A stretch of 64,000 nucleotides of DNA, taken from positions 1 to 64,000 of the forward strand of contig JAIYAQ010000013.1 of the NCBI GenBank assembly GCA_027488975.1. Direction: 5' to 3'. Positions within the stretch are counted from its first letter, which is position 1. The number at the start of each line of letters is the position of its first letter. This DNA comes from Cyanobium sp. E1_MAG_00006. Lineage in GTDB: Bacteria; Cyanobacteriota; Cyanobacteriia; PCC-6307; Cyanobiaceae. This document shows positions 19,372 through 27,162 of the stretch, piece after piece. The notes below the pieces were generated by a model. That model had not been told where the DNA came from, searched no databases, and saw only the letters and a list, made by a program, of their open reading frames with translations. Both the position numbers and the translations under genes were made by a program.

Positions 19372-20103
19372 TCAGACGGCGACCAGGCGATTGCGCCCCT
19401 CCTCTTTGGCGCGGTACAGCGCGCCGTCTGCGCGGGCCAGCAGCTGCATCGCCTCGCCATCGCTTGAGCGCTGATCCGGAATGGTGCTGGCCACGCCGAG
19501 GCTGATCGTCACCACACCGTGGGGATGGGGAAGCGCCCGGGCTTCCACGGCCCTGCGCAGCTGTTCCGAGCAGTGCACGGCCCCGTTCACATCCGTGGCG
19601 GTGAGCAGGAGAACGAACTCCTCCCCTCCGTAGCGGAACACCCGATCCTCCGGGCGATGCAAGCCGGTCTGCAGCAGGGCCGCCACCTGCCTGAGGCAGT
19701 CGTCACCCGCGGGGTGCCCGAGGCTGTCGTTGTACTGCTTGAAATGGTCGACATCGACCATCACCAGGGCGATCGGTTCCTGACGGCGACGGCTGTGGGC
19801 CCAGGCCTGCGCCAGGGCCTGTTCAAAGCTGCGGCGATTGCCCACGCCCGTGAGGGCATCCTGCGCAGCCAGCTGTGACAGTTCCTGGTTGGCAGCGGCC
19901 AGCTCCTGGGTGCGGGCTTGCACCTCCAGTTCAAGATCCCGGTTCCGCTGCTCCAGCGAGCGCTGCTCCCGCCGCCGGAAGCTGATCTCACGGCTCACCA
20001 GCAGCAGGCCCAGCAGCAGCAGCAGCCCCATGAACAGGGCCACACCCAGATGCAGCGCCCGCAGTTCCTGGCCCACCAACGCCTGGATGGCTGATCCGTC
20101 CAC
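19372..20103 (-). CDS. GGDEF diguanylate cyclase, C-terminal half
   Basis: Encodes a transmembrane helix (about 18-37, GVALFMGLLLLLGLLLV), a coiled-coil linker (about 40-80, rich in Glu, Gln and Arg) and a complete GGDEF domain. The domain has the metal-binding DVDHFKQYND, the active loop GGEEF at 159-163 and the inhibitory I-site RPED five residues before it, so it could make cyclic di-GMP and be feedback-inhibited. It is in the same frame as the ORF at 20104-21108 and separated from it only by a TAG (20104-20106). A GTG at 20103 immediately follows that stop, so re-initiation is conceivable. In an intact relative the two parts would be one dCache-type membrane sensor. Confidence 0.85.
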   Translation of the reverse strand: MDGSAIQALVGQELRALHLGVALFMGLLLLLGLLLVSREISFRRREQRSLEQRNRDLELEVQARTQELAAANQELSQLAAQDALTGVGNRRSFEQALAQAWAHSRRRQEPIALVMVDVDHFKQYNDSLGHPAGDDCLRQVAALLQTGLHRPEDRVFRYGGEEFVLLLTATDVNGAVHCSEQLRRAVEARALPHPHGVVTISLGVASTIPDQRSSDGEAMQLLARADGALYRAKEEGRNRLVAV

Positions 20104-21108
20104 CTAGTAGACGGCGATGGCATTGAGTCTGGGCAGCCGCGCCACCAGCAGATGGTCTGCACCGAGCTCCAGGCTGAACACCTCTGCCTGGCCGGGGGGT
20201 GGCGCAAGCACGCGGCGATGGCTCGCAGGCAGACGGGCACCCTCCCGGGCCGTGGACGCCCCCTGAACCAGCAGATGCCCGTCGGCGGACACCACGTAAA
20301 GCGCTCTGGCGGTGAGACGATCCGTCTGCTGATCCAGCCGGATCAGCCAGCGCAACAGATCGCGCAACGGCAGATCGTGGCCGACGGAGCCCGCCCACTG
20401 GCCTGACTGGCGGAAGGGAGCGACCACGCTGATCAGCCATTCACGGGCCGCCGGGTCATAGGTCGGTCGGGTCCAGCGCGGAGTGCCGGCAGGATTGAGC
20501 GCCGGTGCAGTCAGTTGGACCCAGTCTGTGGATCGGTAATCGAGATCCGCAGGCGCATCGCGGATGAACGTCGGCTTGGCAGGCCAGAAGATCAGCTCGA
20601 CGCCGCTGAGCGGCAGAACCCAGGTGTTCTCCAGGATGCCGCTCGAAACCCCCAGCCCGAACAGGCTGACGGTGGTTTGAGCCTGGGCGAAGAAGGCGCG
20701 TGAGACTTCCGTGCCCGCTGCCGATGCGGGAAGCCAGAGTCCGGCCGACTGACCTGGCTGGAAGGTCTCGACCCGGCTGCGCCAGGCCCCATCGGCATCA
20801 CGGCGCACGAGCTGATCGAAGCGTGCGGCAGCCTGCCGGGCCTGCGGGCCGGTGGTGTTGATGTCCGACATCAGGGCCGATAGCCGCACCACACTCCGCT
20901 CGGCTTCGCTGAGGGCCTCGTTGAACTGCGCCACATCGGCCTGCACCTGCAGCTGCTCAGCACTCAGGGCCTGCTGCATCAGCTGCTCACTGAGGTGGCG
21001 CTGCAGCTGCCAGGAGGACAGCGCGCCCATGGCCAGAACCGCACCCCCCAGCAGCAGGGCCTGGACGGGCAGGGCGGGCAGCCTGCTCAGGCGGCTCAGG
21101 ATTCGCAA
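20104..21108 (-). pseudogene. Sensor half of the diguanylate cyclase, ended by amber
   Basis: From TTG 21108 the frame gives 334 residues: a transmembrane helix near 14-34 (LPVQALLLGGAVLAMGALSS), then about 290 extracytoplasmic residues with a Cache/CHASE-like pattern (QADVAQFNEALSEAERSVVRLSALM; WVLPLSGVELIFWP; REWLISVVAPFRQSGQWAGS; ALYVVSADGHLLVQGA). It stops at TAG 20104-20106, after LPRLNAIAVY, just where the second membrane helix would begin. The next codon continues the GGDEF half in frame. Alone, this half would be a one-helix periplasmic sensor with no output domain. The start is uncertain: upstream codons overlap the divergent era leader. Confidence 0.75.
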
Positions 21109-21181
21109 GGGCTGACGCTGCCTAGCGATGACGGATGCGCGAATTCTGGCCGCAGCGCAACGGGCTGCCACGCTGAAGAGC

Positions 21182-22252
21182 ATGAGTCCCACACCTCCGC
21201 ACGAGCCGGATGCCGGCGCCGGCCAGCTGCTGCCGATCCCCGACCCCGCCGAGTCGGCACGGCTGCTGGCGGCCACCGCCGCGGAAGCCGCGGCAGCAGC
21301 GTCGGGCCCGGGCTTCCGCTCGGGCTTCGTCGCCCTGATCGGCCGGCCGAACGTGGGCAAGAGCACCCTGCTCAACCAACTGGTGGGCGAGAAGGTGGCG
21401 ATCACCTCACCGGTGGCCCAGACCACCCGCAACCGCCTGCGGGCGATCCTCACCACGCCTGCGGCCCAGCTGGTGCTGCTGGACACCCCCGGCATTCACA
21501 AACCCCACCATCTGCTGGGCGAACGGTTGGTGAAAACGGCCCGCAGCACCATCGGCGATGTGGATGTGGTGCTGCTGCTGGTGGATGGCAGCCAGCCGGC
21601 CGGGCGCGGCGATGGCTACATCGTGGAGCTGCTGCGCCACTGCAAGGTGCCGGTGCAGGTGGCGCTCAACAAGCACGACCTGGTGGATCCAACCCAGGCC
21701 GAAGCTCTGCTGGCCAGCTACCGCGAGCTGCTGGAGGGCCGCGGCGACTTCGCCACGCCGACGCCAGCCGGTCAGCAGCCGCAGGCACCTCTGAACTGGC
21801 CGCTGCACCCGGTGAGTGCCCTCACCGGCGCCGGCACCGACGCCCTCGTGGCGGCCCTCAGCGCCGCCCTGCCGCCGGGGCCCCACCTCTATCCAGCCGA
21901 TGCGGTGAGCGACCAGCCCGAGCAGCTGCTGATGGCCGAGCTGATCCGTGAACAGGTGCTCAGTCACACCCGTGAGGAGGTTCCCCATTCGGTGGCCGTG
22001 AGCATCGACCGGGTGGTGGACGACGGACCGCGCACGGCGGTGCTGGCCACGGTGCTGGTGGAGCGCTCCAGCCAGAAGGGGATCCTGATCGGCAAGGGCG
22101 GCAGCATGCTGCGCACGATCGGCGCCGGCGCCCGCCTGCAGATGGAGAAGGTGTTCAGCGGGCCGGTGTATCTGGAGCTGTTCGTGAAGGTGGTGCCGGG
22201 CTGGCGCCGCAGCGCCGCGCGCCTGGCGGAACTGGGCTACCGCGGCGACTGA
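21182..22252 (+). CDS. era: GTPase Era
   Basis: Era is an essential-type GTPase that binds the 3' end of 16S rRNA and assists 30S assembly. The 356-residue protein has G1 GRPNVGKS (about 54-61), G3 DTPGIHKP, G4 NKHD, and the C-terminal KH RNA-binding domain (SSQKGILIGKGGSMLRTIG). There is an N-terminal extension of about 50 residues, rich in Pro and Ala, before the GTPase domain, and a Pro/Gln insertion near 195-205. ATG 21182 is preceded by GAAGAG; an upstream start at 21128 would add 18 unconserved residues. It is followed after 4 bases by the lyase gene. Confidence 0.95.
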   Translation: MSPTPPHEPDAGAGQLLPIPDPAESARLLAATAAEAAAAASGPGFRSGFVALIGRPNVGKSTLLNQLVGEKVAITSPVAQTTRNRLRAILTTPAAQLVLLDTPGIHKPHHLLGERLVKTARSTIGDVDVVLLLVDGSQPAGRGDGYIVELLRHCKVPVQVALNKHDLVDPTQAEALLASYRELLEGRGDFATPTPAGQQPQAPLNWPLHPVSALTGAGTDALVAALSAALPPGPHLYPADAVSDQPEQLLMAELIREQVLSHTREEVPHSVAVSIDRVVDDGPRTAVLATVLVERSSQKGILIGKGGSMLRTIGAGARLQMEKVFSGPVYLELFVKVVPGWRRSAARLAELGYRGD

Positions 22253-22256
22253 GAGA

Positions 22257-22793
22257 ATGGCCGTCATGACCCAGTCCGGACCCGAGGCCAGCGGCCCGCC
22301 GTTCCCGCCCGACTCGATCGAGGCCTTCCTGCGCTTCTGCGCCGGCGAATGGATGAGCCTGCGCAGCCGCTTCGAGCTGGAGGAAGCCGACGGAAGCGAG
22401 AGCGGCGAGGGAGAGGGCGACGAGTGGCACAGCAGCGAGCGCGGTGAGCTGCTGGTGGCCTATCTGGAGCCTGCAGAGGCTGCAGGCCCCGGCGGCCTGA
22501 GTGTGGGTCCGAAGGGTGAACCACAGCGGCAGTTGCGCTTCATGGCCGATGGCGGCTTCACGGCCGGCGAGCAGCAGGGCACCTGGCAGCTCCTGCCCGA
22601 CTGCAGCCTTGAGCTCACCCTCCGGGATGGCCAGCGCGAGGTGCGCGAGCGCATCTGGTTCACCAAGCCCAACCTGCGCCTGCGCTCCACCCTGGAGAGC
22701 GCCGGCGACGGCAACCCCAGCCGCGCCAGCTTCTGCTCCGAGATCCGCCGGGTGAGCCGGCCGCCGGCTTCAACCCCGGCATCGGGCGCCTGA
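22257..22793 (+). CDS. Phycobiliprotein chromophore lyase, CpcS/CpeS family
   Basis: A 178-residue lipocalin-like protein of the CpcS/CpeS family, which attaches phycocyanobilin or a related bilin to conserved cysteines of phycobiliproteins. Visible family features are FLRFCAGEWMSLRS near residue 24, the strand GGFTAGEQQGTWQL, and VRERIWFTKPNLRLRSTL towards the end. An acidic Glu/Gly insertion lies at about 42-58. The bilin and target subunit cannot be told from sequence alone. The gene starts 4 bases after era and ends 4 bases before trmD; this is a compact operon, not a phycobilisome cluster. Confidence 0.85.
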   Translation: MAVMTQSGPEASGPPFPPDSIEAFLRFCAGEWMSLRSRFELEEADGSESGEGEGDEWHSSERGELLVAYLEPAEAAGPGGLSVGPKGEPQRQLRFMADGGFTAGEQQGTWQLLPDCSLELTLRDGQREVRERIWFTKPNLRLRSTLESAGDGNPSRASFCSEIRRVSRPPASTPASGA

Positions 22794-22797
22794 GCCG

Positions 22798-23490
22798 ATG
22801 CGCCTCGATGTGGTGAGCCTCGCTCCGGAGGCCTTCGCTCCGCTGCTGAGCCTGGGGGTGATCGGGCGGGCCTTCAGTGCCGGCATCGCCCAGCTGCACG
22901 TCCACAACCCACGCGATTTCGCGACAGACCGCTACCGCAAGGTGGACGATGAGCCCTACGGCGGCGGCGCCGGCATGGTGCTCAAGCCTGAACCGGTGTA
23001 CGCGGCGGTGGAGGCGCTGCCTGTGCTGCCGCGGCGGCGGGTGCTGCTGATGAGTCCCCAGGGTCGCCCCCTGCAGCAGGCGGACCTGCGCCGCTGGGCG
23101 GCGGACTACGACCAGCTGGTGTTCCTCTGCGGCCACTACGAGGGCTTCGATGAGCGCATCCGCGCCCTCGCCGATGAGGAGGTATCGAGCGGTGATTTCG
23201 TGCTCACCGGTGGCGAGCTGCCCGCGATGACGATCATCAACGGCGTGGTGCGGCTGCTACCGGGCACCGTGGGCAGCCAGGCCTGCCTGGAGGAGGAAAG
23301 CCACAGCGCCCTGCTACTGGAGCACCCCCACTACACACGCCCGGCTGACTTCCGCGGCATGACCGTGCCGGAGGTGCTGCGCAGCGGCGACCATGGCGCC
23401 ATCGCCCGCTGGCGGGCCGAGCAGCAGCAGCAGCGCACCCGCGAACGCCGGCCGGATCTGTTCGCGCGCTGGCAGGAGCGGGACGACTGA
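22798..23490 (+). CDS. trmD: tRNA (guanine37-N1)-methyltransferase
   Basis: TrmD methylates G37 next to the anticodon with S-adenosylmethionine, preventing +1 frameshifts. The 230-residue protein shows the SPOUT-family trefoil-knot motifs LLMSPQGRPL, CGHYEGFDERI and GDFVLTGGELPAM, plus the substrate segment DEPYGGGAGMVLKPEPV. The C-terminal helix domain is rich in Gln and Arg (EQQQQRTRERRPDL). Length is normal. It closes the era-lyase-trmD run and is convergent with the SPFH gene, 3 bases apart. Confidence 0.96.
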   Translation: MRLDVVSLAPEAFAPLLSLGVIGRAFSAGIAQLHVHNPRDFATDRYRKVDDEPYGGGAGMVLKPEPVYAAVEALPVLPRRRVLLMSPQGRPLQQADLRRWAADYDQLVFLCGHYEGFDERIRALADEEVSSGDFVLTGGELPAMTIINGVVRLLPGTVGSQACLEEESHSALLLEHPHYTRPADFRGMTVPEVLRSGDHGAIARWRAEQQQQRTRERRPDLFARWQERDD

Positions 23491-23493
23491 GAT

Positions 23494-24417
23494 TCAGCCC
23501 TGGCTGCCGCCCCCCTGCTGCAGTCCGCGCAGGGCCGTGAGCAGCGACGCCGGGCTCTGGGGGTCCACCATCAGCACGGAACCGGCCGGGGCATTGGCCA
23601 TCTGCTCGCCCATGGCCATCCAGTCGGCGGCGAGCAGCAGGCGCAGCGCCTCACCGGCCTGGGGGTTGGCCTGCATCGCCTGCGCCAGGCGGCTGGCGGC
23701 CTCAGCCCGGGCATTGGCCAGCAGAGCCTGCTGCTTGGCCTGGGCCTCCGCCGCCAGCAGCAGGGCCTCCTGCTGGGCTCTGGCATCGAGCACCAGCGCC
23801 TCGGCCCGACCGCGGGCGGCATTGAGCTGGGATTCGCGCTCGCCCTCGGAGCGCAGGATGGCGGCCCGCTTCTCGCGCTCGGCGGTCATCTGCTGCTCCA
23901 TCGCCTGTTGGACACCCCGGGAGGGCTGGATGTCGCGCAGCTCGACGCGGGTCACCTTCACGCCCCAGGGATCGGTGGCCTGATCGAGCTCCTTGAGCAG
24001 CGTCTCGTTCACCTCACTGCGGGTGGTGAAGGTCTGGTCGAGGTCGAGCTTGCCCATCTCGGCGCGGATCTGGGTGAGCACCAGGTTCACCATGGCCGCC
24101 TGCAGGTTGTCGACGCCGTAGTAGGCGCGGGCGTGCTCCAGCAGCTGCCAGTAGACAACCGCGTCCACCTCGATGGCCACGTTGTCGCGGGTGATGCACT
24201 GCTGGGGCGGGATGTCGAGCACCCGCTCCTTGAGCGATTCGTGGCTCACCACCTTCTCCACCACCGGCAGCACGATCGACAGGCCAGGCTGCAGCTGGCG
24301 GTCGTACTTGCCCAGGCGCTCCACCAGCCGCGACTGGCCGCCGCTGGTGACCTTGACGCTGTTGAGGCCCAGAAAGGCCATCACCACCAAAGCCGGCAGG
24401 CCGAACAGAACTTCCAC
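23494..24417 (-). CDS. SPFH/stomatin-like membrane-anchored protein
   Basis: A 307-residue slipin/prohibitin-type protein that forms oligomeric membrane scaffolds. An N-terminal hydrophobic anchor (FGLPALVVMAFLGL) precedes the SPFH domain (about 20-200), with SRLVERLGKYDRQLQPGL, ERVLDIPPQQCITRDNVAIE and WGVKVTRVELRDI. A long coiled coil follows (about 175-270) rich in Ala, Glu, Gln and Arg, ending with a Gly/Gln tail. Bacterial homologues often pair with NfeD proteins; here a NfeD-like gene is divergent 71 bases upstream. A shared promoter region is therefore likely. Confidence 0.93.
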   Translation of the reverse strand: MEVLFGLPALVVMAFLGLNSVKVTSGGQSRLVERLGKYDRQLQPGLSIVLPVVEKVVSHESLKERVLDIPPQQCITRDNVAIEVDAVVYWQLLEHARAYYGVDNLQAAMVNLVLTQIRAEMGKLDLDQTFTTRSEVNETLLKELDQATDPWGVKVTRVELRDIQPSRGVQQAMEQQMTAEREKRAAILRSEGERESQLNAARGRAEALVLDARAQQEALLLAAEAQAKQQALLANARAEAASRLAQAMQANPQAGEALRLLLAADWMAMGEQMANAPAGSVLMVDPQSPASLLTALRGLQQGGGSQG

Positions 24418-24488
24418 CGACGAGCAGCACGCAGGGGCCTCAGGTTAGGCAGCATGGATCGATCGATCCACGGCTCACCGCCGCTGCC

Positions 24489-24932
24489 ATGGCCGCGTTG
24501 CTCTGGTTTCTGCTGGCCCTGCTGCTGCTGGCCATCGCCTGGCTGGGGCCGGATCTCGATGGTCTGCTGGCCGCCGCCCTGGCAGCGCTTGGGCTATCGC
24601 TGCTCACGGCGGCACTGCCAACCCTGGCGCTGGCGATCCAGCTGCCGCTGTTCATCGCCAGCGCAGCGATCCTGCTGCTGGGGCTGCAGGTGTGGTCGCG
24701 GCGGCGGCGGCAGCGCAGCATCCCCGCCAGCGGTGGCAGCGAGCGGGCCAGCGTGATCAGCGGCTTCGAAGCCGGGCAGGAGGCGGGGCGTGTGCGTTGG
24801 CAGGGGCAGAGCTGGGCGGCCGTCAACCTCGATCCGGCGCAGACGCTTCCGCCAGGCGCTGGGGTGATGGTGATGGGCCGCGAGGGCAACCGGCTGCAAG
24901 TGCTCGGCTCCCTCACCGGTGCTGAGCCCTAG
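24489..24932 (+). CDS. NfeD-like membrane protein
   Basis: A 147-residue protein with two or three N-terminal hydrophobic helices (LLWFLLALLLLAIAWLGPDL; LPTLALAIQLPLFIASAAILLLG), a basic stretch, then a small C-terminal beta-barrel domain of the OB-fold NfeD type (about 85-145; GRVRWQGQSWAAVN, LPPGAGVMVMGREGNRLQV). It is a short-form NfeD lacking the Clp-type protease domain. The divergent gene codes for the usual SPFH partner, which strongly supports the call. The pair probably assembles into membrane microdomains; cargo unknown. Confidence 0.82.
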   Translation: MAALLWFLLALLLLAIAWLGPDLDGLLAAALAALGLSLLTAALPTLALAIQLPLFIASAAILLLGLQVWSRRRRQRSIPASGGSERASVISGFEAGQEAGRVRWQGQSWAAVNLDPAQTLPPGAGVMVMGREGNRLQVLGSLTGAEP

Positions 24933-24963
24933 GGTCTGATCCCAGGCATCAGGGCGCCTCGCC

Positions 24964-25449
24964 ATGCAGCTGCGGATCGGCAACGGCTACGACATCCATC
25001 GCCTGGTGAGCGGGCGGGCTCTGATCCTCGGCGGCCAGCGGCTGGAGCACCCATCAGGCCTGGGGCTGGATGGCCACAGCGATGCTGATGTGCTGGTGCA
25101 CGCCATCATGGATGCCCTGCTGGGGGCCCTGTCGCTGGGCGACATCGGCAAGTACTTCCCGCCGGATGATCCCCGCTGGAAGGGTGCCGACAGCCTTGAG
25201 CTGCTGGAGCAGGTAGTGGCCCTGGTGGCCGAGCGGGGCTGGAGCATCGTGAACGTGGACACGGTGGTGGTCGCAGAGCGGCCGAAGCTGAAGCCCCACA
25301 TCGAGGCGATGCGGGCCGCCATCGCCGAACGAATGGGCCTGCAGCCGGATCAGGTGGGTGTGAAGGCGACAACCAACGAGCGTCTGGGCCCGGAGGGCCG
25401 CGAGGAGGGGATCTCCTGCCAGGCCGTTGCTCTGCTGCAGCGGCCGTGA
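24964..25449 (+). CDS. ispF: 2-C-methyl-D-erythritol 2,4-cyclodiphosphate synthase
   Basis: IspF cyclises CDP-methylerythritol 2-phosphate with loss of CMP in the MEP isoprenoid pathway, which feeds chlorophyll phytol, carotenoids and quinones. The 161-residue protein has the Zn-site GNGYDIHRL near the start, [19 protein letters not shown] with GDIGKYFP, and KATTNERLG near the end. Length is typical. Its stop overlaps the GTG of the next gene. Confidence 0.97.
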   Translation: MQLRIGNGYDIHRLVSGRALILGGQRLEHPSGLGLDGHSDADVLVHAIMDALLGALSLGDIGKYFPPDDPRWKGADSLELLEQVVALVAERGWSIVNVDTVVVAERPKLKPHIEAMRAAIAERMGLQPDQVGVKATTNERLGPEGREEGISCQAVALLQRP

Positions 25450-25889
25450 GCACCTGGCCTGCCTGGCTGGTTAGGGTTCTGGCCCTTGTGCTCAGCCTCG
25501 TCATGCTGCTGGCCGGTCACCCCGATGTGGCGATCGCCGCATTTGAGGATCCAGGCGGCGGCTACGACGTTGCGGTGGTGGAGCACCTGCGCGTCAGCGT
25601 GCCGGCCGAAGCACGGCGCGCCTGGCTGGAGGCCGAGCGCGGCAGTTGGGAACCCTGGCTGGCGAAGCAGGAGGGCTATCTCGGCCGTGATCTGCTCTGG
25701 GATGCCGAGCGCGAGGAGGGAACCCTGCTGATCCGCTGGGCCAGCCGTGAACAGTGGAAACAGATCAGCGCAGCGGAAGTGGAAGCCGTGCAGGAACGCT
25801 TCGAGCAGCTGGCCCGCACAGCCACCGGCGCGGCCGAGGGCAACCCATTCCCCCTGGTGTTCGAAGGGGAACTGGTGCCGGCCGCGTGA
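25446..25889 (+). CDS. TIGR03792-family cyanobacterial protein
   Basis: A 147-residue protein that matches the pattern of the uncharacterised cyanobacterial TIGR03792 family: a conserved [21 protein letters not shown] segment, [11 protein letters not shown], and [14 protein letters not shown] hydrophobic N-terminal segment ([18 protein letters not shown]) may be a signal peptide or membrane anchor. The fold resembles a dimeric ferredoxin-like (ABM-type) domain, which is inference. GTG 25446 and the GTGA link to larB place it in a three-gene run with ispF and larB. No enzymatic residues were identified. Confidence 0.75.
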   Translation: MSTWPAWLVRVLALVLSLVMLLAGHPDVAIAAFEDPGGGYDVAVVEHLRVSVPAEARRAWLEAERGSWEPWLAKQEGYLGRDLLWDAEREEGTLLIRWASREQWKQISAAEVEAVQERFEQLARTATGAAEGNPFPLVFEGELVPAA

Positions 25890-26602
25890 GCGCCGCAGCC
25901 AGCGAAGCCGAAGAGCGGGATCAGCCCCCGATTGAGGCCCGCCTGGATTTCGGGCGGCGCCAGCGGTTGGGGATGGTGGAGGCCGTCTGGGGCGAGCACA
26001 AGAGTGTGGTCCAGTTGGCCGATGTGCTCTCCCGGCTGGCTGCCGAGCGCGAGCTGGCCCTGGCCACACGGGTGGATGCCGCCAAGGCTGAAGCGGTGGG
26101 TCAGCGACTTCGTGGTGTGAGCGGCCTTGCCCACCATCCAGAGGCACGCTGCCTGACCCTGGGAGAGCCGGCGCCACCGCGACCGGAGCTTGGTGAGGTG
26201 GTGGTGCTCAGCGGCGGCACCAGCGATCTGCCGGTGGCGGCAGAGGCGGAGCTGGCCCTGCGCTGGCATGGCATCCGCTGCGAGCTGGTGCTGGATGTGG
26301 GAGTGGCCGGCCTGCAACGCCTTCTGGATCAACTGGAGCGGCTGCGGCGCGCCCGGGTGCTGATCGCCTGCGCCGGCATGGAGGGAGCCCTGCCCACGGT
26401 GCTGGCAGGTCTGGTGCCCCAGCCCGTGATCGGCGTGCCGGTGAGCGTGGGCTACGGCGTCAGCGCCGGCGGCCACGCCGCCCTGCACGGCATGCTCGCC
26501 AGCTGCGCACCGGGGCTCACGGTGGTCAACATCGACAACGGCTACGGCGCCGCCATGGCCGCCCTGCGCATCCTCAGCAGTGGGGCCGCAGCGGCGCACT
26601 GA
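25886..26602 (+). CDS. larB: LarB, nickel-pincer cofactor carboxylase/hydrolase
   Basis: A 238-residue protein of the LarB family, which carboxylates nicotinic acid adenine dinucleotide to pyridinium-3,5-biscarboxylic acid mononucleotide for the nickel-pincer nucleotide cofactor. The C-terminal half is PurE-like, with VVVLSGGTSDLPVAAEAE, LDVGVAGLQRLL, IACAGMEGALPTVLAGL and VPVSVGYGVSAGGHAALHGM. GTG 25886 overlaps the preceding stop. The later steps LarC and LarE are not seen in this window, so cofactor assembly must rely on genes elsewhere, if it happens at all. An older label for the family is NCAIR mutase-related protein. Confidence 0.9.
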   Translation: MSAAASEAEERDQPPIEARLDFGRRQRLGMVEAVWGEHKSVVQLADVLSRLAAERELALATRVDAAKAEAVGQRLRGVSGLAHHPEARCLTLGEPAPPRPELGEVVVLSGGTSDLPVAAEAELALRWHGIRCELVLDVGVAGLQRLLDQLERLRRARVLIACAGMEGALPTVLAGLVPQPVIGVPVSVGYGVSAGGHAALHGMLASCAPGLTVVNIDNGYGAAMAALRILSSGAAAAH

Positions 26603-26732
26603 CGGGCGCTTCGATCTCCAGGACCGCCTCCAGCCAGAGCCGCATCGTGCGGGGGAGACGCCCCTGCTCGTAGCGATCGAGCGCCTCCAGCAGCACCGGG
26701 GTGTTGACCCACTGAGGTGACCGCGGCGCCAT
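26574..26732 (-). CDS. Possible 52-residue protein antisense to the larB end
   Basis: A short minus-strand ORF (start MAPRSPQWVNTPVLLEALDR, centre TMRLWLEAVLEIEAP) overlaps the last 29 bases of larB tail to tail. The composition is that of a soluble helical protein, with a Trp/Leu-rich core and few low-complexity features. It occupies an otherwise empty stretch and has a clean ATG. No family was recognised. Confidence 0.45.
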   Translation of the reverse strand: MAPRSPQWVNTPVLLEALDRYEQGRLPRTMRLWLEAVLEIEAPVSAPLRPHC

Positions 26733-27162
26733 GGTGTACAGCTCAGCTGAGCCGCAGTGTGGGGTGGATGGACTGGACCGACAAGGGCCTCAGCTGAGAC
26801 TGCCGATCCGCTTCAGGCTTCGCCAGCGCGGCGGCCCAGCCATTGGAGCTCACGGGCCCGCTCCTCGCTCTCCACCTGTTTGAGATGGGTGAGCAGGGCA
26901 TGCAGATCACTACCGGCCAGCTCGCCATTGGCCTGCCACTTCATGGCACGCGGTTCAGGGCGACGGACGGAAACGGACACACCTTCGGGCTCGCGGTCCG
27001 AAGACAATACAAATACAAATGCCGCTGAAGAGGTTTACAACAACGGATTCAACGGAAGAGTTTCTGTAATTCGCCGTTTGTTCTGCAGCATCGAAGCATT
27101 GGCTTGAGCAGCGCCTTGATTGGTGATGCTGCGACAAGCCGGCACAGCTGCTGCAATCTGAA
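26603..27162. other. 560-bp stretch with only short ORFs
   Basis: Between larB and the DUF1517 gene no long reading frame is convincing. Two short minus-strand ORFs (26574-26732 and 26813-26944) are reported separately. The part from about 26990 to 27165 is visibly richer in A and T than its surroundings and holds a short direct repeat (ACAAAT twice near 27005-27018). No terminator, tRNA or mobile element was seen. Confidence 0.6.
26813..26944 (-). CDS. Possible 43-residue protein
   Basis: From ATG 26944 the frame gives a Glu/Leu-rich helical peptide (start MKWQANGELAGSDLHALLTH, end LGRRAGEA). A TTG at 27007 would give a 64-residue form with a Val/Pro/Arg-rich addition. No family recognised. 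It is supported only by plausible composition and an A/T-rich upstream region that could hold a promoter. Confidence 0.4.
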   Translation of the reverse strand: MKWQANGELAGSDLHALLTHLKQVESEERARELQWLGRRAGEA

